Source: Armigeres subalbatus (lineage: Eukaryota; Arthropoda; Insecta; Diptera; Culicidae). Taken from it: DNA of 64,000 nt. Both the position numbers and the translations under genes were made by a program. Below the pieces are notes generated by a model, which was not told the DNA's origin, ran no database searches, and saw only the letters and a list, made by a program, of their open reading frames with translations. The DNA lies in NCBI RefSeq assembly GCF_024139115.2, contig NC_085141.1, forward strand, positions 392,508,632 to 392,572,631, written 5' to 3'. The first letter of the stretch is position 1; every line of letters begins with the position of its first letter. Positions 46,291-58,165 of this stretch are shown here, in pieces.

Positions 46291-47593
46291 CCTTCTGTCT
46301 GTGCTCAAAAAAACTTACGTTGTCTGTGCTCTGGGGTCAAATTGACCCCAAATTGAAATTGCTATAACTTTTTTAATGTTTGGCCAATTTTGAATTTATG
46401 AGGCTGTTTCGAAAGATAATTTAATCATCTTTCAGGTCGTTACCAAAGATTGACTATTGGTGGGCGGGTACATCGCGGGGAGGGGTTTTAGTGAACAAGG
46501 GTATAAAACCAGTGATTTTTCATGATTATTTTACTTATATCCGAAAATCCTACCCTTTTGAACTGCACCTTTTCAAAAAGGTTATGCAGGAAGGCATGTG
46601 CCCTGGCATGAGGCGTTGATAAGTTTAGAACTCGGCCGCTAGGTGGTGTTATATTTGAATTCATTATTTTGGACTACTTAAGATATTGCGATATATAGAA
46701 TTCTCCTCAGTGTAAATATTCTTATCGCACAAATTTAAAAATTGGAAGACGTACTCATTATGTTGAGCACCGCTTTGTAGTGCTAGACATCCTGAACAAT
46801 ATTGCCGAATACAACTTGAGTGTAGGTATGAGGGATCTCAAGCTAAAGCAATATTTCATATATGCAAGAATATTGCAAGTACGCCAGCGCCGCCTATTTG
46901 TAAATTTCCTAATTATTTATTCCGTCACATGACAGTCCATTCCCACCAGACGAACTTTATTAAAGACGTCACCTTTAAAAACTTCGAATTTGTGCGATAA
47001 GAACATGTACAATGAGGAAAATTCCATATATCGGAGTTACTTGAGTAGTCTAAATTAATGAATTCAAATATACCGCCACCTAGCGACCATGCTCTAAACT
47101 AATCAATGCCTCATATTAAAGCACACGCCTTCCTGCATAACGTTTTTGAAAGGTGTAGTTCAAAATGGGTAGGATTTTCAGATATAAGTAAAATAAGCAT
47201 GAAAAATCACTGGTTTTGTACCCTGTTTACGAAAACCCCTCCCCACGATGTACCCGCCCACCTACAGTCAATCATTGGTAACGACCTGAAAGATGATTAA
47301 ATTATCTTTTGAAACAGCCCCAAAAATCCAAAATTGGCCAAGCAATAAAAAAGTTATAGCAATTTCAATTTAAATGAATTTGACCCTCAGAGCACAGACA
47401 ACGTAAGTTTTTAAAAAAGTACACTGTAGCGCATACTTTCAAGATTTTTAAAGTGAATTTGCACCTAGGAGACAGATCTCGGCGAGTTTTACCAAACTAC
47501 CAAAAATTATGAGAATCGGTTGAAAATCAAAAAAATGGCAGCCACTCAAAGTGGCCTGGGGTCATATTGACCCCAGAGCACAGACAAAAGGTT
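46291..47593. mobile_element. 1.3-kb foldback element flanked by TTAA
   Basis: The left end is CCTTCTGTCTGTGCTC and the right end, read on the other strand, is CCTTTTGTCTGTGCTC. TTAA flanks both sides (46287-46290 and 47594-47597). Inside, arms of about 450-550 bp match in inverted orientation, for example 'ggcgggtacatcgcggggag' against the complement of 47236-47255. Both arms carry 'ggggtcaaattgacccc'-like palindromes near the ends. The right arm has an extra ~150 bp. TTAA targeting points to a piggyBac-like helper. No transposase is present. Confidence 0.9.
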
Positions 47594-47597
47594 AAGC

Positions 47598-49375
47598 ATG
47601 TAAAAGTTTGAATGTTATGAATCAATCATCCACTGTAAAATCCCATTTTGTTCATCTTTGCCTCTTGAATACACAAATGAAAATCAAAGAAATCTCTACC
47701 TCACATGTAAAAACTTGCTTCGCCTATGATTTAACCAACTACTCGATGTATTCAATTGAGTTCAAATTTAATAAAATTTATAAAATTCAATGCCGATGAT
47801 TTAAATTTCAAATCAAATGCTCTAGAAAAATCCTCTCACGAATAATAAAAACTGTCTCGCATAACTTCCGTCTGCAGTAACCAATGACATGACCGGAATG
47901 TATAATTTCATCTCAATGGAGGTCGTTCCACAGCTAAAAAATAGAAAATAAAACGGAAGTCAACCGAAAGCTCGGTGTCAAAACAATGTTTCCATCCGAT
48001 AACAGGAAGCGGAAGAAAAACGGACCTTCATTGCTTCTTGTCTTGACTCGACTTCACACAAGCACATCCGCACTCACACAGCGTAGCAACGAAAGAAACG
48101 AGCAACGGAATGAATGCACGAGAATGATATAAATTCAATTTAGTTATAAGATTCTTATCGCATCTGCCGGTTCCCGGAAAGACACCGAAATACCTAACTA
48201 GCAGCTGAAGTTTTTTTTTCCCGGCCCAACCTATCCGATCTTCGCCGCAGTTGTCTCTCGGAGTCCTGGCGCTCCGGAATCTGAAGTCTGGAACTGCGAG
48301 ACTCGTTCCTCATGCGGTGACTAACATTGTAATCATCTCGTAGCTATTAGGAACGGTACGATTGACTGCGCTGCTGCTGCTGCTGCCGCCACACGAAAGG
48401 ATTGAAGCTACCGTGGCAACCGGGCCCAGTTAGTAAATCCGACCACGGCGACGACGACGACGAATGGCAGCCATGCAGACAAGCGTGAGTTCATTTTGAG
48501 CAAAACGTCAACGCTGTCAACCGTGAGAACTTCCTGTGCCCTGTTTTGCACCTTTGTTAGCGATTAAAGGGTATATGAGACATGAATTGATGCGAATAAA
48601 GTTCCGTTCTCATTCTGCAAACAATCAAAAAGGCACTCGGTGCGGTTTCGCAGAACCCGGACCATATTCTCTTCTAATAATGGATTTCTCACCAAACGAC
48701 CCGTTCGGCCAAACGGCATTCGGCTAAATAGCCTGAAACCCTTTCAAATCATATTTATCCTCTCTACACCGTGTCCAACATACAATTTTAAACTTCGAAT
48801 ATTCCACATCAGCTCATCGGATTTTACTAGGCAGTTAATGTTTTTATCAAAAGCTAATATAATATGGATCAACTACCTATTTTTAAGACCTATTTTTAAT
48901 ATTTCCAAAAGTATCGATGCTAAAATAAGCCTCCTGTCCAGGGATTGAATCCTAAAGAGAAAGAGCAAGTCTCTCACTCATCTCTGTATACATATACGAT
49001 ATGTAACATACCGCGAGAAACTTTTTTCGCACGCTGTCATGATAGAGAACTGATTCGGGATGCTATACCCCATGATAAATTTCTTTTAGAAAGCTCCAAA
49101 TGCGGGGAGCACTGGCTCTGATGATGCATTTCAACTTGTTCTACACACCGGTGCAGTAACCAACACGAAAGGTGTAACTATGTTACAAGTTTAGACAAAA
49201 TATATTCTGTGTCAGTTCGATTGATCAACCTTTTCGTCTTGAGTAAGATTGATTCAAATCAGAAGCAAATATTCTGCCGTTTTATGATATTCGCGCCTTC
49301 TAGTGGTGGATAGCCTAATTATTCTATTACCTTATCCCGATACAATTTTATGCCTACTCACGAAATTAAATTATT
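47598..49375. other. Unassigned interval with a short TTGGCCGAA-type piece
   Basis: 'acccgttcggccaaacggca' and 'ttcggctaaatagc' at about 48700-48730 belong to the same minisatellite family as the 34-kb block. A GC-rich patch at 48.2-48.5 kb includes 'ctgctgctgctgctgccgcc' but no convincing exon. Confidence 0.45.
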
Positions 49376-52300
49376 TGTTTAACTCATGAGTTCAATTTAA
49401 CCGGCAATTGTTTGAATCATTATAATAGAATAAAGATAACTAAGAAGTAAGAAACTCAATCAAAAGTCTTTCTGATTCGATCAGTGATTAAAAGCGGACG
49501 TGGTCCCAAAAGTTTGTGGAAATTATAGAGAGTTGAAAAGTGACTGTTAGCTGATTGAAAAAGTTATGTGAGCTAGGCTCAAATCGAACGATTATCCTAA
49601 AATTGTATCATTGCTTTTTAATTATTCTAAATTAATTCGGAAAATTATTTTTAAAAAACGTGGAAAAATAGTAGGCCCAGTGAGTGGAAACGAAGATTTC
49701 CAAAGTGAGTTGGTAAATCCGCCATGATGATGAAGTTTTAATTAAGATTGTGTGTCACTTTTCTAGATCTTAGAATAGATTAAAGCTGTCGCCAAACCAG
49801 CCAAATTCAGAATCTGCTGCTCGAGGCTCAGGTAAGCTCGTAGAAAACTGATGACTTATTCGGAGGGAGAATTTTGTGCCGTCTATATTGTGTATTTTGT
49901 GCTAATCGATACGTGTGTCTTCTTTTTTGTTTCGTGAAAGAATCTAATTCCTTCACGCGAAGGTGTTCCTGCCGGGTTCTAGAACCGGAGGTAGGTGTAG
50001 CAGGATTCGACCATTCCGGATCCTCTGGGTGAATCCCGAAGCCATTGTAGGGTTTAAGCCTCATCATCGGGCCAGTGGTTCATCGTCGCACCTACGGGCC
50101 AGGGAGAACACCACATCTCCCGAGAATCGCTTTTCGGTAGCCAACAGCCGGACGCATTCTCACTCGTTGGCTTCGGTCTCGTTGGCCTCGAGACAGCTGG
50201 CAGATCGACGTCCAAACGATCGGCACGACGTAGTGTCGGTGCACACTATAGCACCAAGCGAACCACCCACAGCATCGCTGAGTGATCTCCAGTCGACGAG
50301 CACCGCCACGTTGGCCATCGTGCGAAGCACACACCCTACAGCGCGAATCACCTTCGACGCACCGACATCGTATCCACTACTACACGGACAGCCATCGTCG
50401 CTCCGGCGGCACGATTCGTTCGCCAACACACAGCATTCGTCGCTCCGGCGGCAAGAAACAGCTTTCGTCGCACACGCACACAGCTTGATCGCCTTCGTCG
50501 CACCGGCGGCGAACTCGCCACCCACACCATCATCCGTTGCCCCACCGGCTGCGTACCCATCAGCAAGCTATCGTCGCACCGGCGGCGTACTCAGTCGAAA
50601 CTGCTCCGCCACTTCGTCGCATCCATCGTTGGACCCCGCCTGAGCTCGAGCTGAGCGAGCATGATTCAAGGTCAGATCTATCCATACTATATGTAAACAG
50701 TAGAGTAGAAAGCGAAAGGGACCAAGCATAGAAGGACGGCCGTGCGCAGAAATTCCAATTGGAATTCTAGGAGCTAGAGGTTTGGAAACAACGACAATAT
50801 AGAAATTTGAACGTTTGCTAGATCGCTTTTGATGAAGAAAGTATTTTGATTGGGTGGGATTTAATTAGAGTTTTTTTTTGGGAATTTCAAAGGGGATTTT
50901 CGTGTGCCTTGCCGTTTGGGTGGAAAATTGTAGACTGATAGGTCGGACTCGTTTTTGATCATTTCCGCGTGTTTGATGGACTCGCCCTGAGTCTCGCCGG
51001 GCATACAAATATTGCTGCTTCACAAGCAAATGATTTAATCGTCTGCTTGGCGCTGAAGTGAAGTCAGTCGAAAGAAACCAGAATCGAATCCAACCGATCT
51101 TAAACCGTTTCATTTGGCGCCCCACGTTAGGCGCCAAATAAAACGGTTCAGAATTTGGTTGGAATCGATTCTGGTTTTCCTTCAACCAACTTCACTTTTG
51201 CGCCAAGCAGACGATCAGATCGTCTGCATGTGAAGCAGCAAGAATTGTTTGCCCAGCGAGACTCAGGGCGAGTCCATCAAATTACTGTGGAATGACGCAA
51301 ATTTTAACCGTCCTTATCCGACCACAAAATTTACCCAACGGCAAGCAAATACACCGAAAGCCCCAAAAATAATCCCCTAAATTAATAAAAACCATCCAAT
51401 CAACTCCTTTCTTCCTCTTGAGCGACTAGACAAACGTTCAAATTTACAGATCTTATATTGTCGTTCTGATCCTACTACTTCCTACAATTCCAATAGGAAT
51501 TATGATTTGCACGGCCGTGCTTTGTTCTCGGTCCCTTCGAATGTTTACATTTGGTTAGGCTAAAAGTATCTGACCTGAATCTGCTCGCTACGCTCGAGCT
51601 TATGCGTGGTCCAACGATGGATGCGACGATGGGTGGCGGGGCAGTCTCTGCTGTGAACGCCGCCGGAGCAACGAAAGCGAAAGTGGTTGGCGGCGAGTTT
51701 GCCGCCGGAGCTACGATGGCTGTGTGGTAGTGCCGTAATCACGCCGCCGGTGCGACGAAGGTTCACGATGTGTGCGTGGGTTCGCTGTTGGTGCGACGAA
51801 GCGTGTGTCTGACAGTCGTGCTAGGCAAAGCGAACGGCAACTGCTGCGGTAGTATGCGTGCTGCAATCGGCTACGCGATTGCTGTCATTCGATGGTGCTG
51901 ATCTTCACCCGGCGATGCGGTGGGTGGTACACGTTCGCTCGTAGTGTGCGCCGACACTATCTCGTGCAGATCGGTTTGCGTCGAACTGTCAGCTGTCCCG
52001 AGGCCAACGAGATGGAGAATTCTTCCGACAATTGGCGATCGAATGGTGATTCTCGGGAGACGTGGATTCTCCCAGGCCCGTAGGTGCGATGGTGTCTCAC
52101 TGGCCGGACGATGAGGCTTATAGCCTACAAACCGCCAAGCTTCCGGATCCACCTAGAGGACTCGAAGCGGTCGAATCCCCCTACAACCTACTTCCGGGTC
52201 TAGAACCCGGCAGAAACACCTTCGCGTGAAGGATTTAGGTTCCTTCACGGAGAAAAGAAAGCACACACATGTCGATTAGCACCCGGTAATCATTCAGACG

Positions 52301-52795
52301 GCACACCCTCATTCCAATTAAAACACATAACAAAACGCATTTACCTGAGCCTCGAGCAGCAGATTCAAAGTTTAGCTGGTTTGATGGCAGCTAATATCTT
52401 TAAAAGATCTACAAAAAATGACACGTACTACACATTAAAATCTTTCGCACCATTATGGCGGTTCTAAGGACTCACATAGGAAATCTGCGTTTCCTCTCAC
52501 TTGGGCCTGCCTAATTTCCACTATACTTTTATGTACTTTCCAAATACTAGAATAATGAGATTATACATTACAATAATATAATGTTGGATTATTCTAACAA
52601 AATCTGACTCACTCTACTTCTTCGAACAGCTAACAGTCACTTTTATAAAGATTCCACAATGCTCTGGGACCACGTCCACTTCTAATCACTGTCCGACTTG
52701 GAAAGACCTTTGATTGGATTTTCTTATTTCTTTGTTACATTTAATATAAAAGATGTACAAACAATTGCCGTTAAAAGAAACGAACTCATCAGACA
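49376..52795. mobile_element. 3.4-kb palindrome: two head-to-head LTR-like arms
   Basis: Two arms of about 1.7 kb are inverted copies, roughly 75-80 % identical by eye. Paired landmarks include 'agtgattaaaagcggacgtg' (49483) with its complement near 52670, 'ccttcacgcgaaggtgttcc' (49951) with 52219-52238, and 'gatggactcgccctgagtct' (50974) with 51262-51281. The outer ends read TG and CA like LTR termini. The centre, 51112-51139, is ATTTGGCGCC CCACGTTA GGCGCCAAAT. TGGCGCC is the start of the Lys-tRNA primer-binding site of many LTR elements. Each arm carries a related Arg/Ser/Pro-rich open frame (plus 49963-50643; minus 52152-51871). No gag or pol is present. Confidence 0.75.
49963..50643 (+). 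other. Open frame in left arm, not recognised
   Basis: A 226-codon frame is rich in Ser, Ala, Arg, Thr and Pro. Its later part repeats 'SSLRRQ'/'VAPAA'-like units coded by 'cgtcgcaccggcggc'. The first third, 'NPEAIVGFKPHHRASGSSSH', has a counterpart in the right arm on the minus strand ('DPEAWRFVGYKPHRPASETP'). Shared frames could reflect an old coding sequence or only shared DNA. I do not claim a protein. Confidence 0.3.
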
Positions 52796-53129
52796 AGCAG
52801 GGACTAGCAGGGACTATGTCCAAGGGCTTGACGATCCCTCCCCAGGCCATCTGCGAGTTGTGGCGCCTGCCTAGGATGTGGTGGGGTTTGACAGTGGGCC
52901 CTGTTAAACCTCTATAAAAAGCTGCATGTATCCGCAAGTAGCGACCGTGTGCCGCTCAAAGCGCACAAGCCCAAGTCCTGGTGTTAGGTGGGACGCTAAA
53001 CAGCCCTGACACGACGGCCCTCCGACGAGACAGGAGGTTTACGCAGGCCCAATAAGCCGCCTTTAAAACAACTATTACGAACGACATAGAAGATAATACG
53101 ACTCGATACAATCGGCAACGACCTAGGCG

Positions 53130-53930
53130 ACGAATAAAGGATCACGATTGGAAGCTTGGAACATGGAACTGCGAGTCACTAGGCTTCGCAGGTTGCGACA
53201 GGATAATCTACGATGAATTACATCCCCGCAACTTCGATGTCGTAGCGCTGCAGGAAATCTGCTGGACAGGACAGAAAGTGTGGAAAAGCGGGCATCGAGC
53301 GGCTACCTTCTACCAAAGCTGTGGCACCACCAACGAGCTGGGAACCGGCTTCCTGGTGCTGGGAAAGATGCGCCATTGCGTACCCAATCACGCAAACCAA
53401 TCATCGCAAGGATGTGCAAGCTGAGGATAAAAGGCCGTTTCTTCAACTATAGCATCATCAACGTGCACCGCCCACACGAAGGGGAGATCCGACGACGAGA
53501 AAGATGCGTTCTATGCGCAGCTGGAGCAGACATACGATGGATGCCCACTGTGGGACGTCAAAATCGTCATCGGTGACATGAACGCTCAGGTAGGAAGGGA
53601 GGAAATGTATAGACCGGTCATCGGACCGGATAGTCTGCATACCGTATCGAACGACAACGGCCAACGATGCATAAACTTGGCAGCCTCCCGCGGAATGGGT
53701 CCGAAGCACTTTCTTCCCCCGCAAGAATATCCACAAGTCCACATGGAAATCACCTAATCAAGTAACGGAAAACCAAATCGACCACGTTCTAATCGACGGT
53801 AAATTCTTCTCCGACATCACGAACGTACGCACTTACCGCAGTGCGAATATTGAATCCGACCACTACCTCGTCGCAGTATGTCTGCGCTCAAAACTCTCGA
53901 CGGTGATCAACACGCGTCGGAGTCGTCCGC
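53130..53930 (+). pseudogene. LINE endonuclease, frameshifted
   Basis: 'WKLGTWNCESLGFAG' (about 53150-53195) and 'FDVVALQEICWTGQK' (53233-53277) carry the Asn and Glu of the apurinic-type nuclease. After frame changes, 'VKIVIGDMNAQVGRE' (about 53560-53602) gives the Asp/Asn motif and 'NIESDHYLVAVCLR' (about 53845-53890) the His motif. At least three shifts and stops break the protein. Confidence 0.85.
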
Positions 53931-54035
53931 CGCGGCTAAACATTGGGCGGCTACAAGACGGTAGACTAGCCCAAGACTACGCGCAGCAGCTGGAAGTGGC
54001 ACTCCCAACGGAAGAGCAGCTAGGCGCAGCATCTC

Positions 54036-56073
54036 TTGAAGATGGCTGGAGATATTCGATCCCCCATTGGTAGCACCGCAACCGCTGCACAAGGCACAGT
54101 GGCTCCGGATCAGAGAAACGACTGGTATGACGGCGAATGTGAGCAGTTAGTCGAAGAGAAGAGTGCAGCATGGGCGAGATTGCTGCAACACCGCACGAGG
54201 GCGAACGAGGCACGATACAAACGGGCGCGGAACAGACAAAACTCGATTTTCCGGAGGAAAAAGCGCCAGCAGGAAGATCGAGACCGTGAAGAGACGGAGG
54301 AACTGTACCGCGCTAATAACGCACGAAAGCTCTATGAGAAGTTGAACCGTTCACGTAAGGGCCACGTGTCACAGCCCGATATGTGTAAGGACATAAACGG
54401 GAACCTTCTTACAAACGAGCGTGAGGTGATCCAAAGGTGGCGGCAGCACTACGAAGAGCACCTGAATGGCGATATGGCAGACAACGGTGGCGGCATGGTA
54501 ATGAACCTAGGAGCACGCGCGCAGGACATGCGACTTCCGGCTCTGAATCTCCAGGAAATCCAGGAGGAGATCGGCCGGCTGAAAAACAACAAAGCCCCTG
54601 GAGTTGACCAACTACCAGGAGAGCTGTTTAAACACGGTGGTGCGGCACTAGCTAGAGCGCTGCACTGGGTGATTAGCAAGGTTTGGGAAGATGAGTTTCT
54701 ACCGCAGGAGTGGATGGAAGGTGTCGTGTGTCCCATCTACAAAAAAGGGCGATAAGCTGGATTGCAGCAACTACCGCGCAATCACATTGTTGAACGCCGC
54801 CTACAAGGTACTCTCCCAAATGTTATGCCGCCGACTAACACCAATTGCAAGAGAGTTCGTGGGGCAGTACCAGGCGGGATTTATGGGTGAACGCTCTACC
54901 ACAGACCAGGTGTTCGCCATACGTCAGGTATTGCAGAAATGCCGCGAATACAACGTGCCCACACATCATCTATTTATCGACTTCAAAGTCGCATGTGATA
55001 CAATCGATCGGGACCAGCTATGGCAGCTAATGCACGAAAACGGATTTCCGGATAAACTGATACGGTTGATCAAGGCGACGATGGATCGGGTGATGTGCGT
55101 AGTTCGAGTTTCAGGGGCATTCTCGAGTCCCTTCGAAACGCGTAGAGGGTTACGGCAAGGTGATGGTCTTTCGTGTCTGCTATTCAACATCGCTTTGGAG
55201 GGAGTAATACGGAGGGCAGGGATTGACACGAGTGGTACGATTTTCACGAAGTCCGTCCAGTTATTTGGTTTCGCCGACGACATTGATATCATGGCACGTA
55301 ACTTTGAGAGGATGAAGGAAGACTACATCAGACTGAAAAGCGAAGCTAAACGGATTGGACTAGTCATCAATACGTCGAAGACGAAGTACATGATAGGAAG
55401 AGGCTCAAGAGAGGTCAATGTAAGCCACCCACCACGAGTTTCTATCGGTGGTGACGAAATCGAGGTGATAGAAGAATTCGTGTACTTGGGCTCACTGGTG
55501 ACCGCCGATAACGATACCAGCAGAGAAATTCGGAGTCGCATAGTGGCTGGAAATCGTACGTACTTTGGACTCCGGAGGACGCTCCGATCGAATAGAGATC
55601 GCCGCCGTACCAAACTGACTATCTACAAAACGCTTATAAGACCGGTAGTTCTCTACGGACACGAGACCTGGACGATGCTCGTGGAGGACCAACGCGCACT
55701 GGGAGTTTTTGAAAGGAAAGTGCTGCGTACCATCTATGGTGGGGTGCAGATGGCGGACGGTACGTGGAGGAGGCGAATGAACCACGAATTGCATCAGCTG
55801 TTGGGAGAACCATCCATCGTTCACACCGCGAAAATCGGAAGACTGCGGTGGGCCGGGCACGTAGCCAGAATGTCGGACAGTAATCCGGTGAAAATGGTTC
55901 TCGACAACGATCCGACGGGAACAAGAAGGCGAGGTGCACAGCGGCAAGGTGGATCGATCAGGTGGAGGACGATTTGCGGACCCTCCGCAGACTGCGTGGT
56001 TGGCGAAGTGCAGCCATGGACCGAGCTGAATGGAGAAGACTTTCATGTGAAGCACAGGCCACTCCGGCCTTAG
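54036..56073 (+). pseudogene. LINE reverse transcriptase, two overlapping frames
   Basis: The first frame (54036-54755) ends just after 'GVVCPIYKKG', where an extra A in a run of six shifts the reading. The second frame carries 'CSNYRAITLLNAAYKVLS', 'HLFIDFKVACDTIDR' (motif A, 54970-55010), 'GLRQGDGLSCLLF' (motif B) and 'LFGFADDIDIM' (catalytic Asp-Asp, 55263-55293). It then has 'IRPVVLYGHETWTML' and 'RLRWAGHVARM'. After 'TRRRGAQR' near 55940 the frame shifts, and the usual tail is read out of frame to 56073. With two indels it is nearly intact, so the insertion is fairly young. Confidence 0.9.
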
Positions 56074-56096
56074 TCTGATAATAAATAAATAAATAC

Positions 56097-56415
56097 TGAC
56101 AAAGGCACCTCGCAACAAGCCTTTGTCAGAACCCAAACACAATATGACATGAATCATTTGGCTTGCATGCTTTATTGATATTTCCGAGAGTACGATGCTA
56201 ACTTTGTAATCATAGTTAGATTCTCGAATATTATCATAAAAGCAGAAACTATGATAACTTAAAACCGAGATTTGCTGTAGAGATAATGCCAAATAACGGG
56301 ATGAAAAGTTGGCAACGAAATTGTCTTCTTTTTTGTTGCTGACAAAAAATTTCGAATCTTTGTCATTATAATCTCCGACAAAAACAAAGCTTTGTCGTTG
56401 GTTCTCTTTTGTCAC
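56097..56415. mobile_element. ~320-bp MITE next to the LINE tail
   Basis: The left end TGACAAAGGCACC and the right end, on the other strand TGACAAAAGAGAACC, are inverted. Each end carries its own internal 'aca..gc.tttgt' palindrome; the left is a perfect 11-bp stem (56096-56106 with 56119-56129). Motifs 'gacaaa' and 'tttgtc' recur through the interior. Target duplication is not clear. Confidence 0.6.
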
Positions 56416-56629
56416 TTGTTTCGCTTGCGCATTCGAGAAAAATTGATTCCCTGCTCAAAACTCAAAAATCGCTAACTGCTATAAATCCATGACTACCTTA
56501 TCCATTATATATGCTTTGCACTCACTGAATGCACTTGTAGTTACTCATGAACACACATTTTTTCTTACGAGAACTCATTACCACTCGTTGCGATTACGGA
56601 AATTTATTCACAATGTTGGATAACTTATG

Positions 56630-57380
56630 TAGAAATTCTAGGAGTTCTACAGTACGTCTCCAAGAATTTCAGGAATTCCAAGTGAAAATACTCAGCACAA
56701 TATCTTCCTTAATCTGGAAATAAAATCCGTGGCTACAAAGCAAGATTACACCGAGAGTGATTTGGTTCAATTTATGACACTATTTTTGGACTTCTCTATG
56801 CATCTGAGCATCATAGAGTTAGTCTTATGACAAAAAATGCAAACATTATAAACATCGCAAATTCTTGGAGATGGAACTCCCCAGAACTTCACAAGAAAGA
56901 GTTCATTAGAAACATGTTGAATACGTTTACCAGGTTTTATAAAAGAAAGTTTCCTCATTATTCAAAAGGGAGAAATTCTCCAGAGCTCTCGATAGAGGAT
57001 TTGTCCAGAATATCTGGATTGGGCTAAGCAATTCTCCAGGATCCTCGGTGCAGGAGTTAATCAAAATTCCTGGAGGAGAAATTTCACTGAACTTCTTGGG
57101 ATGGGATTCCACAAAGGGCGTGCCAGAGGGATTGGAGGAGTCTTTCGAATTCGAGTCGAGTCGAGTCTTCAGAATTTCCTAAAATATGTACCTCTGGGAG
57201 GATTACCCGAGAAATCGTGAAAAAAGAAATACCTGAAAGGAAGGAGGGGTACAGTAAAATTCTCTAGAATTCTTAGCGGAGAAATCCTGTATAATTCCTG
57301 AAGGGATAAGTCCTCAGTCCTGGAGATGGGAAAACCTAGAATTCCTTGAATATGAGCTTTCCAGAATTCATGGAGCATTA
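56630..57380. repeat. Degenerate GGAATTC-type array
   Basis: Irregular units around 'ccagaattcctggaggaatt' resemble in composition and word use the array at 5.8-8.0 kb, but they are shorter and more diverged. Confidence 0.6.
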
Positions 57381-57717
57381 GTTTTAAGTGTTTTTTTTTA
57401 TCAACGAATAAATAACATTTCATTTTTTAAAAAATAAATAAATTTGGGAACTTTTTTTATATAGTAATTCTCGCTGGAACCAGACCGCCATTGGCACATA
57501 TCTTTTCATTCGAGTTTTCCATCGCTAATAGTTAGAATATATTTAAACTAGATGAAAAACGCTTTGGTTGAGCCGATTTGATAGACTCCTCGTTTTCTTA
57601 TGGGGCTAAACATAATATAAACAAGTCGATTTTTGGATAATTTCAAGGTAAGTAATCAAGTTATATCATAAAATTTCACATGGCAACATATTCAAATCTC
57701 GTTGCTGCTGCATAGAG

Positions 57718-57800
57718 CAGCGGTTCTCAACCTTTTCCTTCATTGGTACGGGTACCCCTTCAGACGTTTGCATAGCTTGAGGTAACCCCTGGATTTTTTT
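57718..57800 (+). mobile_element. Left end of a hAT element
   Basis: CAGCGGTTCTCAACCTTTTCC is the classic terminus of a widespread hAT group. 'ggtaccccttcagacgtttg' and 'gaggtaacccctggattttt' continue that pattern. I found no matching right end within the next few kilobases, so it is a solo end or truncated copy. Confidence 0.7.
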
Positions 57801-58082
57801 TGAAAATTTATCTACAGGCATGTAAAAGTCATAATTTCGTATTCGATTTTCATGTAACTTCCATCAAATCAATCAAAATAAAAAAAAATTGGGCTTCCGA
57901 AAAATTTATGCACTTCGACTTCGCTATTTTAAACTCTAGTAACACTAATAATTGTCATATTAAATTGAGTTAACTTCAAACTGTTTAGGTTTAATTATAA
58001 TACAAATGCGTAACGAAAACAAAACGAAATTTTGAAATCAAATAGCTCCCAAAACTTTTAGTCTTCTGATGCAATAACATAG

Positions 58083-58165
58083 TGAAGGAGGCTGGGTTCG
58101 ATTCCCGGTCCGGTCTATACTTTTTAACGATTTACCTGGGCATAAGATTTTCATCGTGCTAGCAT
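58083..58165 (+). mobile_element. SINE fragment (Feilai-like)
   Basis: The B box 'ggttcgattcccggtc' (58093-58108) and the following 'cctgggcataagattttcat' are the junction of tRNA head and body in this SINE type. Head start and tail are missing. Confidence 0.7.

Larger units (their letters stand above)
52796..56095 (+). mobile_element. LINE with endonuclease and RT, near full length, (AAAT)n tail
   Basis: A leader with 'gcctaggatgtggtggggtt' (52867-52886) precedes an endonuclease and a reverse transcriptase. The tail after the last stop is 'ataataaataaataaata', not poly(A). The 5' end directly abuts the palindrome; its exact start is uncertain and no target duplication was found. The frame is broken in the endonuclease (about 53428, 53480 and 53700), at the A-run near 54742, and near 55940. 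The RT tail motifs match the LINE at 0.8-2.0 kb. Clade not fixed; size and tail would suit an RTE-like lineage. Confidence 0.85.

Noticed and set aside
49963..50643. Host gene with Ser/Arg-rich 226-codon protein
   Set aside because: The frame lies within an inverted-repeat arm and its partner arm carries a decayed copy, so it belongs to the mobile element.
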